From Fratercula arctica (taxonomy: Eukaryota > Chordata > Aves > Charadriiformes > Alcidae), in the NCBI GenBank assembly GCA_947846985.1, contig CANTUZ010000003.1:94454674-94518673 (forward strand): 64,000 nt of DNA. The letters are read 5' to 3'. Of this stretch, positions 50,097-62,168 are shown one piece after another. The notes under the pieces were generated by a model. The model did no database searches. It saw only the letters and a list, made by a program, of their open reading frames with translations, and was not told the origin of the DNA. A program made the translations under genes and the position numbers. Within the stretch, counting starts at the first letter, position 1; every line of letters begins with the position of its first letter.

Positions 50097-50170
50097 CCAA
50101 TGGCTGATTGTTCTCATTGTGAAATTTTTTGCCCCAATGGCTGATTGTTCTCATTGTGAAATTTTTTGCC
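50097..50170. repeat. Exact 37-bp tandem duplication inside copy D
   Basis: Two identical 37-bp units (50097-50133 and 50134-50170) begin CCAATGGCTGATTGTTCTCA. They lie in the 3' end region of CR1 copy D, around the ORF2/3' UTR boundary. The identity of the units means the duplication is younger than the insertion. Confidence 0.95.
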
Positions 50171-50181
50171 CTTGTGTCCGA

Positions 50182-52191
50182 TCAGAATCTCCCCAGCAGT
50201 AACTTGGACGCATTACTTTTTTTACATTTTTTTACATTAATTTTACATTTACTCCTCATCTTTTCCATGTGACTCCATGTGAAAAGGGAGTCTCCATCTT
50301 TTCTGTAGACACTCTTTAAATACCAGAAGATGGTGATAAGGCCTCCTCTAAACCTTCTTTTCTCAAGATTGAACAAACCTAATTCTCTCAGTCTTTCCTC
50401 ATATGCCAGGCTTCCCGGTCCTTTGATCATCTATGTGGCCCTTCTCTGGACCCTCTCCAGCTGGCCCATATCTTTTTTGTGTAACAAGGACAAAAACTGA
50501 ACACAATATTCCAGGTGTGGCCTGACAAGCACTGAGTAGAGTGACGTAATGACTTCTTTATCTCTGCTGGTGATGCCCTTGTTGATGCAACCCAACATCC
50601 TGTTGGCTTTCTTTTCTGCAATAGCATGCTGTTCACTCATGTTGAGCTTGTTGTCCACCAGGACCCCCAGCTCCCTTTCCACAGAGCTGCTCCCCAGCCA
50701 AGTAGATCCCAGCCTGTGCTGCACTCCTGGATTATGTGTTCCCATGTGCAAGACCTTACACTTGTTCTTGTTGAACTTCATAAGTTTGTGTTAGCCCACT
50801 CTTCCAGCCTATCCAGGTCTTCCTGCCTGGTGGCTCTCCCTTCTGAAGCATCCACTTCCCCACTCAGTTTGGTGTCATCAGCAAAGTTCATCAGGGTACA
50901 CTTGATCCCATCATCCAGATCACTTACAAAGATATTAAACAGCGTCAGGTCGAGTATTGATCCCTGGGGGACCCCACTTGTGACAGGTTGCCAGGATGAA
51001 AAGGAGTTATTTACCATCACCTTCTGGGTGAAGCCTATCAGCCAGTTCCCCACCCACTGCACAGACCACCTGTCTAGACCATAACGCATCAGTTTCTATA
51101 GGAGGAGGCTGTGGGGAACCGTGGATTTCTTCAAGGCTTACAACAATGTCCACCGCTTGTCCCCACATCAACCAAGCAGGTTACTTTGCTGAAGAAGACA
51201 TTTGTGTTTTGTCAAGCACAATTTGCCCTTGGTGAATCCATGCTGGCTTTCTGAATCACATGCTTCATTTGATTTGTGATATCCCCCAGGAGGATTCATT
51301 CCATAACTTTCCCAGGGCCTGAAGTAAGACTGATGGGCCTATAATTTCCTTCATCCTCCTTTAAGCTCTTCTTGTAGATGAGGGTGACTAGCTTTCTGGG
51401 ACATCTCCCAGTCTCCATGACTTCTCAGAGATTATGGATAGCAGCCTCGCAACAATGTCAGTCGCTCTCTTAACAGCCTCAGAGGGATAATGTCAGGGCT
51501 CATTGATTTGTAGGGGTCAATCTCCTGTAATAGTTCACGTACCAACTCTTCCTCCACTGGAGGTGGATCTGTGTTTGCATCAACCTGGATTGTTGTTCCC
51601 AATGCCTGGGGCCCAACAGTGCTGGTAAAGACAGAGGTGAAGGAAGTGTTGAGAACCTCTCCCTTTTCAGCATGTTGGTGACCTCTCCTGTTTAACAGCG
51701 GGCCAGTAGTTTTCTTCTGTTTCTTCTTGTTGTTTACGTACCTGAAGAACTCTTTCTTGTAGTTTTTGACATCTCTGGCCAATTTCAATTTGAGCTGAGC
51801 TTTTGCTTTTCTAACTGCATCTCTGCACCCATAAGAACACGTTCTGTAGACCCAAAGCTTGCTTAAGTGACCCAAATATTGCTTCATTGGCCTTATCGTC
51901 TTGGTTTGGAGGTTGGTAGCAGATGCCTACTGTAAGATCACCCTTGGAAATGACCGCTCGGATCTTTACCCAGAGGCATTCAGTAAGGCTTCCACAATTG
52001 TCATATATACATTCAAGGTTCTCCTTAACATAGAGCATGATGACTCCTCCTCTTCTTCCCTGCTTGTCTTTAGAAAAAAGCCTATAGCCATCCATTGCAG
52101 TCCTCCAGTCATGTGAGTTGTCCCACCATGCTTGAGTTATTCTTATGATATCACAACTTTCTGACTGGGCGTGGAGCATCGACCTGTGCAT
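50182..52191 (-). pseudogene. CR1 ORF2 endonuclease and reverse transcriptase, internally deleted (copy D)
   Basis: The endonuclease N-terminal piece (52191-51811) has ITQAWWDNSHDW, AMDGYRLFSKDKQGRRGG, LWVKIR and GICYQPPNQ. The metal-binding Glu of the usual ITETWW motif is replaced by Gln. The rest of the endonuclease, including the expected GDFN and SDH motifs, is missing. The next piece (51887-51432) starts in the linker with RKAKAQLKLKLARDVK and FFRYVNNKKK and ends past EIDPYKSMSPD. The first catalytic-Asp block near 51120-51160 is scrambled. The RT piece (51089-50778) keeps [11 protein letters not shown] and [17 protein letters not shown]. The C-terminal pieces (50781-50431 and 50430-50182) carry ITSRDKEVI, LVRPHLEYCVQF, LAYEERLRELG and KRRFRGGLITIFWYLK. 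Confidence 0.9.
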
Positions 52192-52336
52192 ATCTTTTGC
52201 AGGACCTTGCCCTTTCTCCTGGAGAAGGGTCTGGGCACTCGTTACAACCTACTGTCTGTACTGAAGTCTCCTTCCTTATCCGTTTCATCTGGGTGGAAGT
52301 ATCAGACATCTCAGGGGCCGTCTTTGTAGAAAACAC
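52190..52336 (-). pseudogene. CR1 ORF1 N-terminal fragment (copy D)
   Basis: The minus-strand frame begins at Met 52336 with MFSTKTAPEMSDTSTQMKR and includes ETSVQTVGCNECPDPSP and RARSCKRYAQVD. This resembles the start of CR1 ORF1, the RNA-binding partner protein, where a ...SVQT..C..C.. segment is followed by a C-x2-C pair and AQVEDLL. Here the last Cys is Tyr and the sequence breaks off after AQVD, where the copy jumps to ORF2 endonuclease sequence. The assignment is from memory of CR1 ORF1 and not from a search. Confidence 0.6.
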
Positions 52337-52680
52337 TGGTTTTAACTCTGAGGCAAGTGCCCACCATTATGCCAGAGACCTAGAGTGCTTCCCTGGGCTG
52401 TGGGCATACAAGCAGGGTGCATGGCCCTTCTCACATGCCCTAACATACAAACTGCTGCGCAAACTGCTGCGTCCTCTCAATCCTTGTTTATATGCCATGT
52501 TTGCTGTGATCCTGGTAGATAGCACTCCCTATGGCCATTTAATTTTCCTGTGGTTGCTCCTGGCAATGCTCAAGCCACATCAGCCTCTCTCCCAAGAGCT
52601 GCTGGCTCCTGGTAGGGCTCTCCACTCTTGTCTGGATTTCCCTGGCTCCAGGAACCTCCCTGTACACCTTGATCTAACGC

Positions 52681-55600
52681 TCAGTCATAGAAGCTACCAT
52701 TGCCACAGCTGTGTGCCTCACCAATTAATATGGATAAAGATCATAAAATATAGGGGAAAACACATGCCACCCAATAAGGTGAAGGACATAACTACAGGGA
52801 ATGTCAGATATTTATTGCCACCTCCTCATCATGCCTGAATCGTTCTGCATTGTAGAGTTGTGGGTTTGGGATTTTTGCTTTTAACTTCCATGTGACAAAA
52901 GTTGTCTTAAGAAGATATTAGCCATGACAAGCAAAATCTGCAGGTAGTTGTAACAAGCAGTAAGAATTTGAGAAAAGGTTAAAAAATGTCATCTATTATG
53001 CCTCTGCTCAAGTGAAAAGCTCTTTGAGCACTGAACACAGCTGGGAGGAAAAAGGGATGTGAGCTGTAGCCAGTAGCAGCATAAAGTATAAAATACATTG
53101 ATGCTCAAATATGTACCGGGAATGCAGGCTCAGCTGTGGCACTAGCACAGAGCTGAATGAAAGAATGGCAAGCACACAATATAATGTATAATGCAGGTTT
53201 GAAGTCTAGTATGAAAGAACTGAAGACCCTGTAAAGGCAATGGGAGGATTACTATGTTGTAACAACAGTAGTTGCAGGGATGTTATTTTCTGCTAATTCC
53301 TCTGCAGTGCAAATAATAAAGATGTCATGGCAACAATCTGTTATACCACCAAAATGATTTTCAAAACCTACAACAACAAAACGGAAAAACAAGACAAAGT
53401 AAGAGGAGGCGGGGCTCAGTCTCTAGCAGCGTGATCTTCAACCATGCACTCTCTGACTTCATCTATATGTGTTCACAGGCTGAATTGGGTTAAAATTTTC
53501 CTGTTAAACATCTAGCAGTGTTTATTCATCCACCCGGAAGATTTCAAAGAGCCTGTGGAAGATTTATAGTTTTCCAAATACTGTGTGGTTGATTTCTAAT
53601 AACAGAGGTGTGAGGAAATTCACAAATATGGTTTTTTTTTGAAGATAGAACTTGAATGAACCTGGTTTTGGTGGAGCCTTGAGGCATCCTTCTGAACTAT
53701 GCTGGATACTTGGCTGCTACTCTGACAAGTGCTTTACAATCCTCCTGCTAGTTTAAGGATGACTTCACATGCACATCACAGTTTCCCAAGCTCATCTGTA
53801 ATTGTTGCTACATAAACCATACTCTGACTTTCATATTTCTTTAACAACCATCAGAAGGAAAACCTACTATAACATTTAAAAGGTCAATTGCCATCACTTT
53901 TACAGTGACTATATATTCTCACACTGAATTATGGTTCAATAGTGGTCAGCAGCTCAGAAAATCATGTCTCTTTCCTAAGATGTCTAACTGCTAGAGAAGT
54001 AATGACATTTACAAGTTGTACTAAATAGGGAGATACGGTAATTACCATACAGCTCAGAAACTCTGTATAGTTCAAGAGAACAAAAAGGGGTCAGGAAGTA
54101 GCAAACCTTCATGATAGAAGGCTGATATATCATTTTTATTACCATAATTTTCATTGGCTTCTTATTCCAGGTCTAAATGACGTTGATGTGAATCAAGCCA
54201 AGGAGCTTCCTATGAAGAATTGTCTCCTGTGGCCTTTTGACATGTGTCCTATAGCCATCCAATGAGGAAATCGCTCTCAGTTAGAACTTTGCACTAGGCA
54301 ACCTGTGTTCTCTCACAAGGGCTCACCCTCCAGTCCTCATAAGAGCATGTAGAAACTGAAAACTGGTCATAAGTGGAAAGATCAGGCTCAGTAGGTGAGC
54401 TGCTCGGTCACAGTGAATCACGATTTACTGACTTAGTGATTTAGGAAGATCAGAGAAGGTTGTTTAAAGGTTCATCTGCAGCAATCTCTGTGGAAGCTGG
54501 AAGAAAGCCTGTAGGCTACAAAAAGAAAGATTTGTAGTGGTTAATAGCAAGTCAGTAAGTTTCTATGCTGCCTGAAACAGTCAGCAGTTTTGGCACACGT
54601 TAATTAATAAAGAACATATTTAATTTTAAGACCCAGAAAACTTGTATCTTATTACTCAGTAAACATTATTTAAACTAAGGTAGGAATGTTCAGCATAGTT
54701 AATCCCAGTGCAAGAGAGTACACTAGGCAAACAAAACACCTCCTATAAACAGAACAAAGAACGTGGTCAAACTCAAAGCACAAGGAATGCTGAATTATCA
54801 TTTAAAAAAAAAAAACAAAACAAAACAAAAAAACCAAAAAAAATGAAAAACAACCAAAGACTTGCATAAGCATAGACACACTACCAGCAAAAAAAAGAGT
54901 TTTACAGAACTGATGAATGGGAGAAAAAGAAAAAAAGGCAAAACTTGATTACTACTTGCCCCAGCTAAAAAAGAACAAAAGTGAACAAGACGCTGTTTCC
55001 AGGGAAGGTGGACAGCTTCTTAAAGTTTGAAATGTGGAACAGTTTCAATTCCAGATTCATATAGGCTCCATAATGGGATGGCCTTCTATGTACAAAGAAC
55101 TATCAATCAGCTTCAAGTCCTGCATTCCATGTTAAGAGTATATGTACAGGGGAAGAAAAGTAACATTATATAGTTTAATGTAAGCTGCTATAATTGAGGC
55201 TGAAATTGAGAAATTCCTGCATTACACGGGGCACTTCTTACCAAAAAATCCTCCTTCAGATATTGAAACAGTTGATAAAAGTATTTTTAATAAATTCTAT
55301 GACTCATGGCAGAAAGACACTACAAGCATAAACATTTTTTGGTTTTTTGTATGCTTTCAAAAGTGGCATCAAAGACAGCAGAAGAGAATATCAGGAGTGA
55401 GAATAGATATTTATGTTACAGTGCTCACAACCATGTGTGATGTTTTAAATACTGAAGATATTCTAATATGCAAAGTTGAGATGCCTATGATTTATTCCTC
55501 TAACACCAGAAAAAAAATGTTCCCCAAAGGAATAAACTATCCTGGGCAAGTACTACAGAATGCATATGCAGGCTAAAGCTAAAGCAAAAGAGGCAACAAC

Positions 55601-56439
55601 ACAAAGCTGGTTAAGCTGTGCCCAGTGCATCAAAAACCAATGCACTGGAAAAGAGTACTTAGATACAAAAATACTCAGTATATGGACATCAGGGTTCTGA
55701 AAAAAAAAGCATATTCACAGCTTGAGGATGAAAATGTTTTGAATAGTGAACATGCTTGTCACTGCCTCTAGCTGATCCTGTAAACTAACATGCTTTGCAG
55801 AAGTCAGCTGCCAGCCAATTAGCACCTATGTCTGCAACCAAGCTACAATTTGCAACCAATAGATCAGTGACCTGCTTTGTTTCAGTTTGTCTTCAAAGCC
55901 AGCTATGAGTGATCCTAACAGCATTGATTTATAAAAATATTAGATAATGTGGGACTAAAGTAAATGAAAAAATGCAAAAAAAAATCCATTCTACTAAGAA
56001 AATTACAGAAGCCTGGATGCTTGGAGTTTACAACAGCTGTCAGAAAGACGCACTATGCTCTGCTGGATGCCAGATGTTTGCAGTCTACAGGGATGCTTGC
56101 ATCTGAAGATTCACACGGACATGAGAGTAAGTGACAGTTACCATGACCTCTTATTGACAGTCTGAAATATGTGACGTATTTCAAAGAGATGGACACTACA
56201 TAGCAAGTTGAAGTTAAAAATAAACTGCACTGAAACTAATTTTAGAACGTGTGTGGATACTTACAGATGGCCAATTTAGTTTCCTCATTCTGTGACTACT
56301 ATTCAGAGACTACTATTCGGATTCATGTAAATTGAATCTTTTACATGGCAAACACATTTTATGGAAAACATCAATGATCCAAGAATTAGCATATGAAAGA
56401 GCAGACACTTGTTTCAGCTTCAGTTGAAAATGCTTTAAA
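52681..56439. other. AT-rich noncoding DNA
   Basis: No gene recognised. An A/C-rich tract of CAAAA and CAAAAAA units lies at about 54802-54860. A 14-bp tandem duplication is at 56294-56321. Confidence 0.6.
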
Positions 56440-56444
56440 TCATG

Positions 56445-56870
56445 CTGCTTAGAAAGAAATGAGTTCTCTCTGACCCTGACCCTGACCTGTGGGATGAAAT
56501 CCTTGCATGGCCTCGGCCTGTCCTGTTCCCCACAGCTCAATCCATTACAGGGTTATGTCTATTCCTGGTTCCCCTCATGGACCCTGATCTTGAACCCCAC
56601 GTGTAGGCCATGTCCCGGCCCAGCCTGGGTCCATCCCTGTCCCCAGAGATGTGCCCAATGCCCAGAGCTGGGGCTACTCTATTGACCCTCAGCTGCCCTA
56701 TTCCTGGCTGGGGTGGTGGGATGGGGCTTGGCTGCCAGGCCCTGCCCTGATGGACCCCTGAGGAGCCTCTGCCACTCTGAGCCCTCAACCTTGGGGAGCC
56801 ACTGGCCCCAGCTGCACCCTGACAATGTCTTCTGCAGACAGGTGCATCCTAGAGGGTGACGTAAGCTATA
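56445..56870. other. GC-rich island, probable unidentified repeat
   Basis: The sequence is C/G-rich with many CCTGACC, CCCTGG and CCCAG words, starting with the short tandem CTGACCCTGACCCTGACC at 56469-56486. ORFs run on both strands without domains. The texture resembles GC-rich dispersed or satellite-like repeats in birds, but I cannot name the family. Confidence 0.4.
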
Positions 56871-59800
56871 TTTTCTCCTGGAGGATTTGCATAAACTCAT
56901 CTACTGCCATGACAATTAATTTGTACTCAATGTAAAGGGGAGGTGAGCGTTACCACCTTATTTCCAAGCCCAAAATACCACTTAGCCTTAGCAAAAAAGG
57001 CTTATGGGTTGCACTGGCGTAAAATCAGCTGTCTGTACTGTTTACTGACAGAAATATTCTGTACATAAGGGACTGACAGAGAGAGATGAAAAATAATTTT
57101 TAGTTGTGCTCTCATTGTGCAACAATGCTTTCTGGTCATATCTAGGCTTATGATAAAAATACAGCTAAATCACAAGCCAACAGAAACTATGGAGAGACAC
57201 AGAAAAGCACCCCTGTGTACAGGAGATACCATTGAGACGTTAGTGCAGTGATGTGAAGACACAGTATTGATCATTTAGTTATGTAAACTTTGAACAGAGT
57301 ATATCTTGCATGTTATGACATAGGTGGAACAGCAGAGAGTATTTCAGAATGTGGTAATGCTTTTACATCTTCATTGGAGAGATTCTGGGCACCCTGCAGG
57401 CTTCAAGGTGTCAGACATCAGACTCCCAAACTGGTCTGATCACAAGAAACAATTTCGACAAGATATTGCCTCCCACCAAAGGGGGAGTGAGGCTAGGGCT
57501 CATTATCTGTGATCCATTCTGCCAATGCACATTGCATCTGCACCAGTGGTGTCCACTTCTATCAGGCAAGTGTGGAGGTGGAAGACCTTCTGGAGGACCT
57601 CCTGTCCACACAGCAGATGCCACTGTAGGTGGCATCCAGGTGTTCAGCTTCAGTACTGCATCCACTGGGAGTGAAATTACTTTGCATGTATCAGGAGTGC
57701 TCTTGAGTGCGTGCTTCAGGATGTTGATTACAGATTGAGTATGAATTTGCACTGAACTATTGTACATTGAATTACTAAAGCAGACATACACAAACATACT
57801 TCATACCTAGGAGACTGAGGAGGGCAAATCTGGGAAATGTATCTGTCAGGCATGAATGTGAATTTTATCTTGGTGCTAGGTGTGCATATAACAAAAAAAT
57901 ATTGCAATGAATTTCAAATAAACTGTTTTGCCAGTCAAAACTGACTCAATGAAACTGTAGATTTTTTTTTCCTCTGTAGAATCATAAAAATGTTAAAAAA
58001 AAATTCCATGAAACAAAACAGAAACTCCTGAGTTTTAAAAACTTGCAGTTTCATTTTGAAAATTCCAAATACTATTTCAAATGTTATTTTATTCATCTGA
58101 TTGGTAATTTTTAGTGGTATGCATTCATAATATGACATAGAACATCTGAAAATATACTGTAGGACAAAGCAGTACAGATGAACCTCTTCCTCTAATCTTT
58201 CATCTCATTTCCTCCTATAAATGACAGGACCTAAGATTCTTCTTGCCTGCTTCTCAAAGTACCTGACAGAGGTACTGAATAAAGTTTAATTTTAATCTTA
58301 AGAATATGATAGGATACATTACTTTCCTAAAAGTTCCTTTTAGGACAAACCACACACTTTCAGTAAAATATATTCTAAATTAACGTTTTTCTTTCTGTAG
58401 TTGTACTTTTAATTTTTCCAATGGCATGGGTCAGAAAGAAATTAACAATGTCCTCTAATTTTAATGTCAAGTGGTAATTCAATTAACTGAACAACACACA
58501 GGATATGAACTGATCCTATTTGAATTTTTATAATTTGTAGAATCAGTTCCTATTTGCCGCATAGTTCAATTGATTGCATTGTTATCCTGAAAACTTCCTC
58601 CTTGGTTGAATAACTAAATTTGCGTCAGGACTCTCAGTTACCCTGTAACATGGATATGGCACTGCATTTCTAATGTGCAACCTCCTATTGCCATAGTGTG
58701 CGTGTGGGGAGGGGGGAGTTACTGCTGTTAGCAGGCTAAAGCACCTCTGGTTCCCCCACCAGACTTGTTCCTGCTCAGTTCACAACTTCAGATCTAGGCA
58801 TGCAGCTTCTGATCAGCTTTTTACACATCTAGTTTCTGCCTAAATCTCTAGTTACGGACTCAAGTTCTTTATTGCATCTAGCCCAGTGAAACAATTATGA
58901 TCCTTATTCCTATTGCCTAATGATTCTTTAAGCAAAACCAACGAAACCATCCATCAGCAGTCAAACAACCCACAGGGTTGCAACAGTAACCTTCATTGTA
59001 TCCTAGTTACATAGAGTGGTCTGAGCTTCCTCAAGAGACTACCAGATGATTGGACCTCAGACCAGGCAAAATAAATCTGCACATAATAAAAGATACTATG
59101 AAATCTTAATCAGTCTGTATCATCCAGAAAGGGAAAGGAAATCTAAAATCTAGTTAAGAGGGTGAATTTGGTTTCTATAGTTGTGGAAGAATACGCAGGT
59201 CAGCTGCTGAGGATACCGACTCCAGCTAGTTCAGGTCCTCACGCAGAGACATGGGGACTGGATACAGTCTTGAAAATGTCCAGAATAATTAAAAGCTCAT
59301 TTCTACAAACTGAAAAATATTACTAACTCTAATTATATCCCTCTTTGGTTTACTTCAGCCTTTCTCTATACGATATTACTATAGAAGTATAACAGTTCTG
59401 AAAGCATACTGTTCAACAATGAACTGAAAATTACTGCTATTATTTGAAATTGAGTTCTTTGTCACAGCTTAGTTAAGCAGAGATATCTCTAAATTCTAAT
59501 ATGTAATTTTATATCTGTATGCAAGAACATTTAATTAATTAAAAATTTGTTAAAATATAATGAGAAAGCACTTAACGGCCAACCACAACTGAATTTTCAT
59601 TTATTCCCTCTAGATTTATTCTCAGTTTCTCTTTTTTCTGACAAAATTGTTGAGGTAAATAGCAGAGATCTTTTCACTACTTCATGTTTTAACGTATAGC
59701 TCATTCACGATCTTTCCATACATAATAGGTATTAAAATCTATTGACACTTCCATGTGTTGTAACCAAAAGGAGGTGCCTTGAAGTTATGAGTGAAGTGAC

Positions 59801-60308
59801 TGATCCCCAGAACACAACTTGGAGCCTGTAATTCAGCTACCAGAATCAGGCTACTGTGCACTGAAAGAAATAGCTGCCTTGGAAAGATGATCTAAAAAAT
59901 TAATCAGTGAAGAACAACCCAGAACTACTCAATAGGGAAAAAGATGAACATTAAACTCCAATACTGGTCTTTCCAGGGACTCAGTGCCTGAATCAGGACT
60001 TGAAGAAAGTGCCTTCTTCCTACAGAGACAAGGTACCAGTAAGCATTTTTTAAAATATTTTCTTCTTTTCTAAAGTTACTGAGTTATGATTCTAACTCCA
60101 CTCTGTAGTAACTAGAATAACTCCCATGAAGATCAAAGTTTAAGTGAAATTTAATCTCTACAAGAACATAAGCTCCCATCTGCCTTGTGAGAAAGACTAA
60201 AATTAAAGAGTTAATATTCAGTTGAAATTTCAGAAATAAATAGATGTTTTGTGGGACTACAGTAGCATACACAAAAAAGAAAAATACTTTTTGATTTAGT
60301 GGTTTCAA

Positions 60309-60396
60309 TTTTTTTTTTTTTTTTTAATCCAAGGACTGAAATGTGAAATGTATATATATATATATTAAAAATAAATAAATAAATAAATAAATAAAA
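60309..60396. repeat. Compound low-complexity block: (T)17, (TA)n, (AAAT)n
   Basis: A 17-T run, then (TA)n from about 60350, then about six AAAT units. The parts are separated by short unique sequence. Confidence 0.93.
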
Positions 60397-60479
60397 AAAT
60401 CCTAGAGGGCCAGCCCAATGCTCCCTTTTCCAAAGTAAGTAGCTGATAAATAAAATCATACCTCTGAATCTCAGTACAG

Positions 60480-60521
60480 CCTGGCATACTGAATCTTTCT
60501 CCTGGCATATTGAATCTTGTT
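60480..60521. repeat. 21-bp imperfect tandem duplication
   Basis: Units 60480-60500 and 60501-60521 both start CCTGGCATA and differ at a few bases. Confidence 0.85.
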
Positions 60522-61395
60522 ACTTTCTGTGCAGTAGCCCTGCTTGAACAGGAAACAGGAGCATTATTCTACATCCATTTGATTTTTTTATTCCCCATAA
60601 ATGGATGGTTAAGCACTGCCCTGAATTTCAGAAACTGGTTTTGAGTCACCCTTATCAGCAAATAGATACAGTAAGAGCCTTCATTTTGTGGGGGTACACT
60701 CTAACCACTGAGTACATAAACACAGGCAAAACTGCTACCAAAATTTCTACTTTGCAACAATTTTTTAGACACACTAGGGATATGTTTATCTGATGACACT
60801 TTCAGAATATTTAGAAAATTCTGCACCTCATAGGCACTAGCAGGCACAGTTGCTTTGCAGCTGGATTTTTTAAGCAGCGGACTGTTCTCACAGCAGCTAA
60901 AGTTCTGGAGCTGTGTTTTAGATACTGACTTCAATTTTAAAAAAATAATAAAAAAAAGGCCTTAATCATATACCACAATCTCCCTGTTGCCACAAGATAA
61001 TTCAGAGTGATGTAGCCACAGCACTCTGAGCCACAAACTCACAGCAGACAAGGCCCTGTCTCTTTCAGACCTAACCACGGACTCAGGGAAACAGGGCACT
61101 CACTCCTACTGGTGGAGGAATCTCAATCCTGGCTGGTGGGCTGAACTTTATGCACACCACTTCCACCTCAGGTCAGCCTTCAGCACACTGTTGGACATCT
61201 GTGGATGTGTCTCCTGCAAGGGACTACTGGTTTTTGCTTTCCAATTTCTCATAAACTGGTGATAGCCTTGCTGGTCCCATCACCCCAGACCAGTCTCTGT
61301 GACTTGCTCTATATCAGGAGTCAATTTTTACCCATCAATAGTTACCATCATTTTCCCGTCTCCTACCCCAATGGTGTTATACAGATATAAAGTTG

Positions 61396-61437
61396 TTAAG
61401 AGTTCATCTGTGGGTTTTAAGAGTTCATTTGTGGGTT
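61396..61437. repeat. 21-bp tandem duplication
   Basis: Units 61396-61416 and 61417-61437 both start TTAAGAGTTCAT and differ at one base. A poly(T) follows. Confidence 0.92.
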
Positions 61438-62131
61438 TTTTTTTTTTCCCCTGGTATATGCTTAAACCATTAGAATAGGGAAGATGTAGCCCTCAGCTTT
61501 CAGAAAAGCTTCACCTCATTAAAGTTATTGTTATTTTCTTTGTTTTCCTGACACATACCAGAATCATCCAATGACTTAAAGCTAGATAGATATGCTCAAG
61601 GTCCCATCTACACGAGCAGTGCTTTCAGGGAGGCTTCACCCCATCACAGATTGTTATTATTGATATCAACTCTATAGGATTCAACTGACAAGTGGCAGAG
61701 TCCAAGTCAAAATGTTGGGAAGGGATACACAATCCAGTTTTCCCTAGGCCATAAATATTTTGAACAGTAGAGGTAGCAGGTGTGAGTAAAAGCATTTTGG
61801 AATGAAAGTTTCTGAGTATTTCCAAGATTCACATGCATTCAAAGTTTTAAAATCTGTATAAAATTAAGTTTTAAACTATTCATTTTTATTCAGAATGAGG
61901 ATAAATTTTGATATTTAGCAGTTCAGTGAAATAGGTGTTCTGTGTTCTCATCATGCCTCCTGCCACTTTTGTGCACATCATAAACAGGTATTCCAGATGT
62001 CCTATTTTTTAATACCTGTCACACAAAAATGAAACAATTCCCAGGTGTCCAACTTAGTACTCATAAATAAGGCATGCAAAACCAGCACAGAATTTTGAAA
62101 GTTTAATCTCAAATGAAATTTAGATGGCTCT

Positions 62132-62168
62132 GAGATTGCACACTCAATCTGTGTGAGTGTGCAATCTC
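62132..62168. repeat. Perfect 15-bp hairpin
   Basis: GAGATTGCACACTCA (62132-62146) is the exact reverse complement of 62154-62168. The loop is 7 nt (ATCTGTG). No longer stem, gene or terminator function is evident. Confidence 0.95.

Larger units (their letters stand above)
49923..52680 (-). mobile_element. CR1 LINE copy D, different subfamily, internally deleted but keeping 5' sequence
   Basis: The 3' end is near 49923 (ATCACAGAATCATAGTATCACAGAAT). Its 3' UTR (ATCAAGTTGGAAGGGACCTC) differs from copies A-C, so this is another subfamily. Reading minus, the order from the 5' side is: possible 5' UTR (about 52680-52337), an ORF1 N-terminal piece, an endonuclease N-terminal piece, the linker, reverse transcriptase, C-terminus and 3' UTR. 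Total length is about 2.75 kb against about 4.5 kb for full CR1, because inside parts are missing. The 5' limit is uncertain; I placed it where similarity to CR1 5' UTR style (GCAGTTTG repeats) fades. Confidence 0.88.
56871..62131. other. AT-rich noncoding DNA with small repeats
   Basis: No gene recognised. The stretch at 57324-57797 is less AT-rich and open on both strands but matches nothing I know. Poly(T) at 60309-60325 is followed by (TA)n at about 60350-60365 and (AAAT)n at about 60370-60393. 21-bp duplications lie at 60480-60521 and 61396-61437. Confidence 0.6.
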
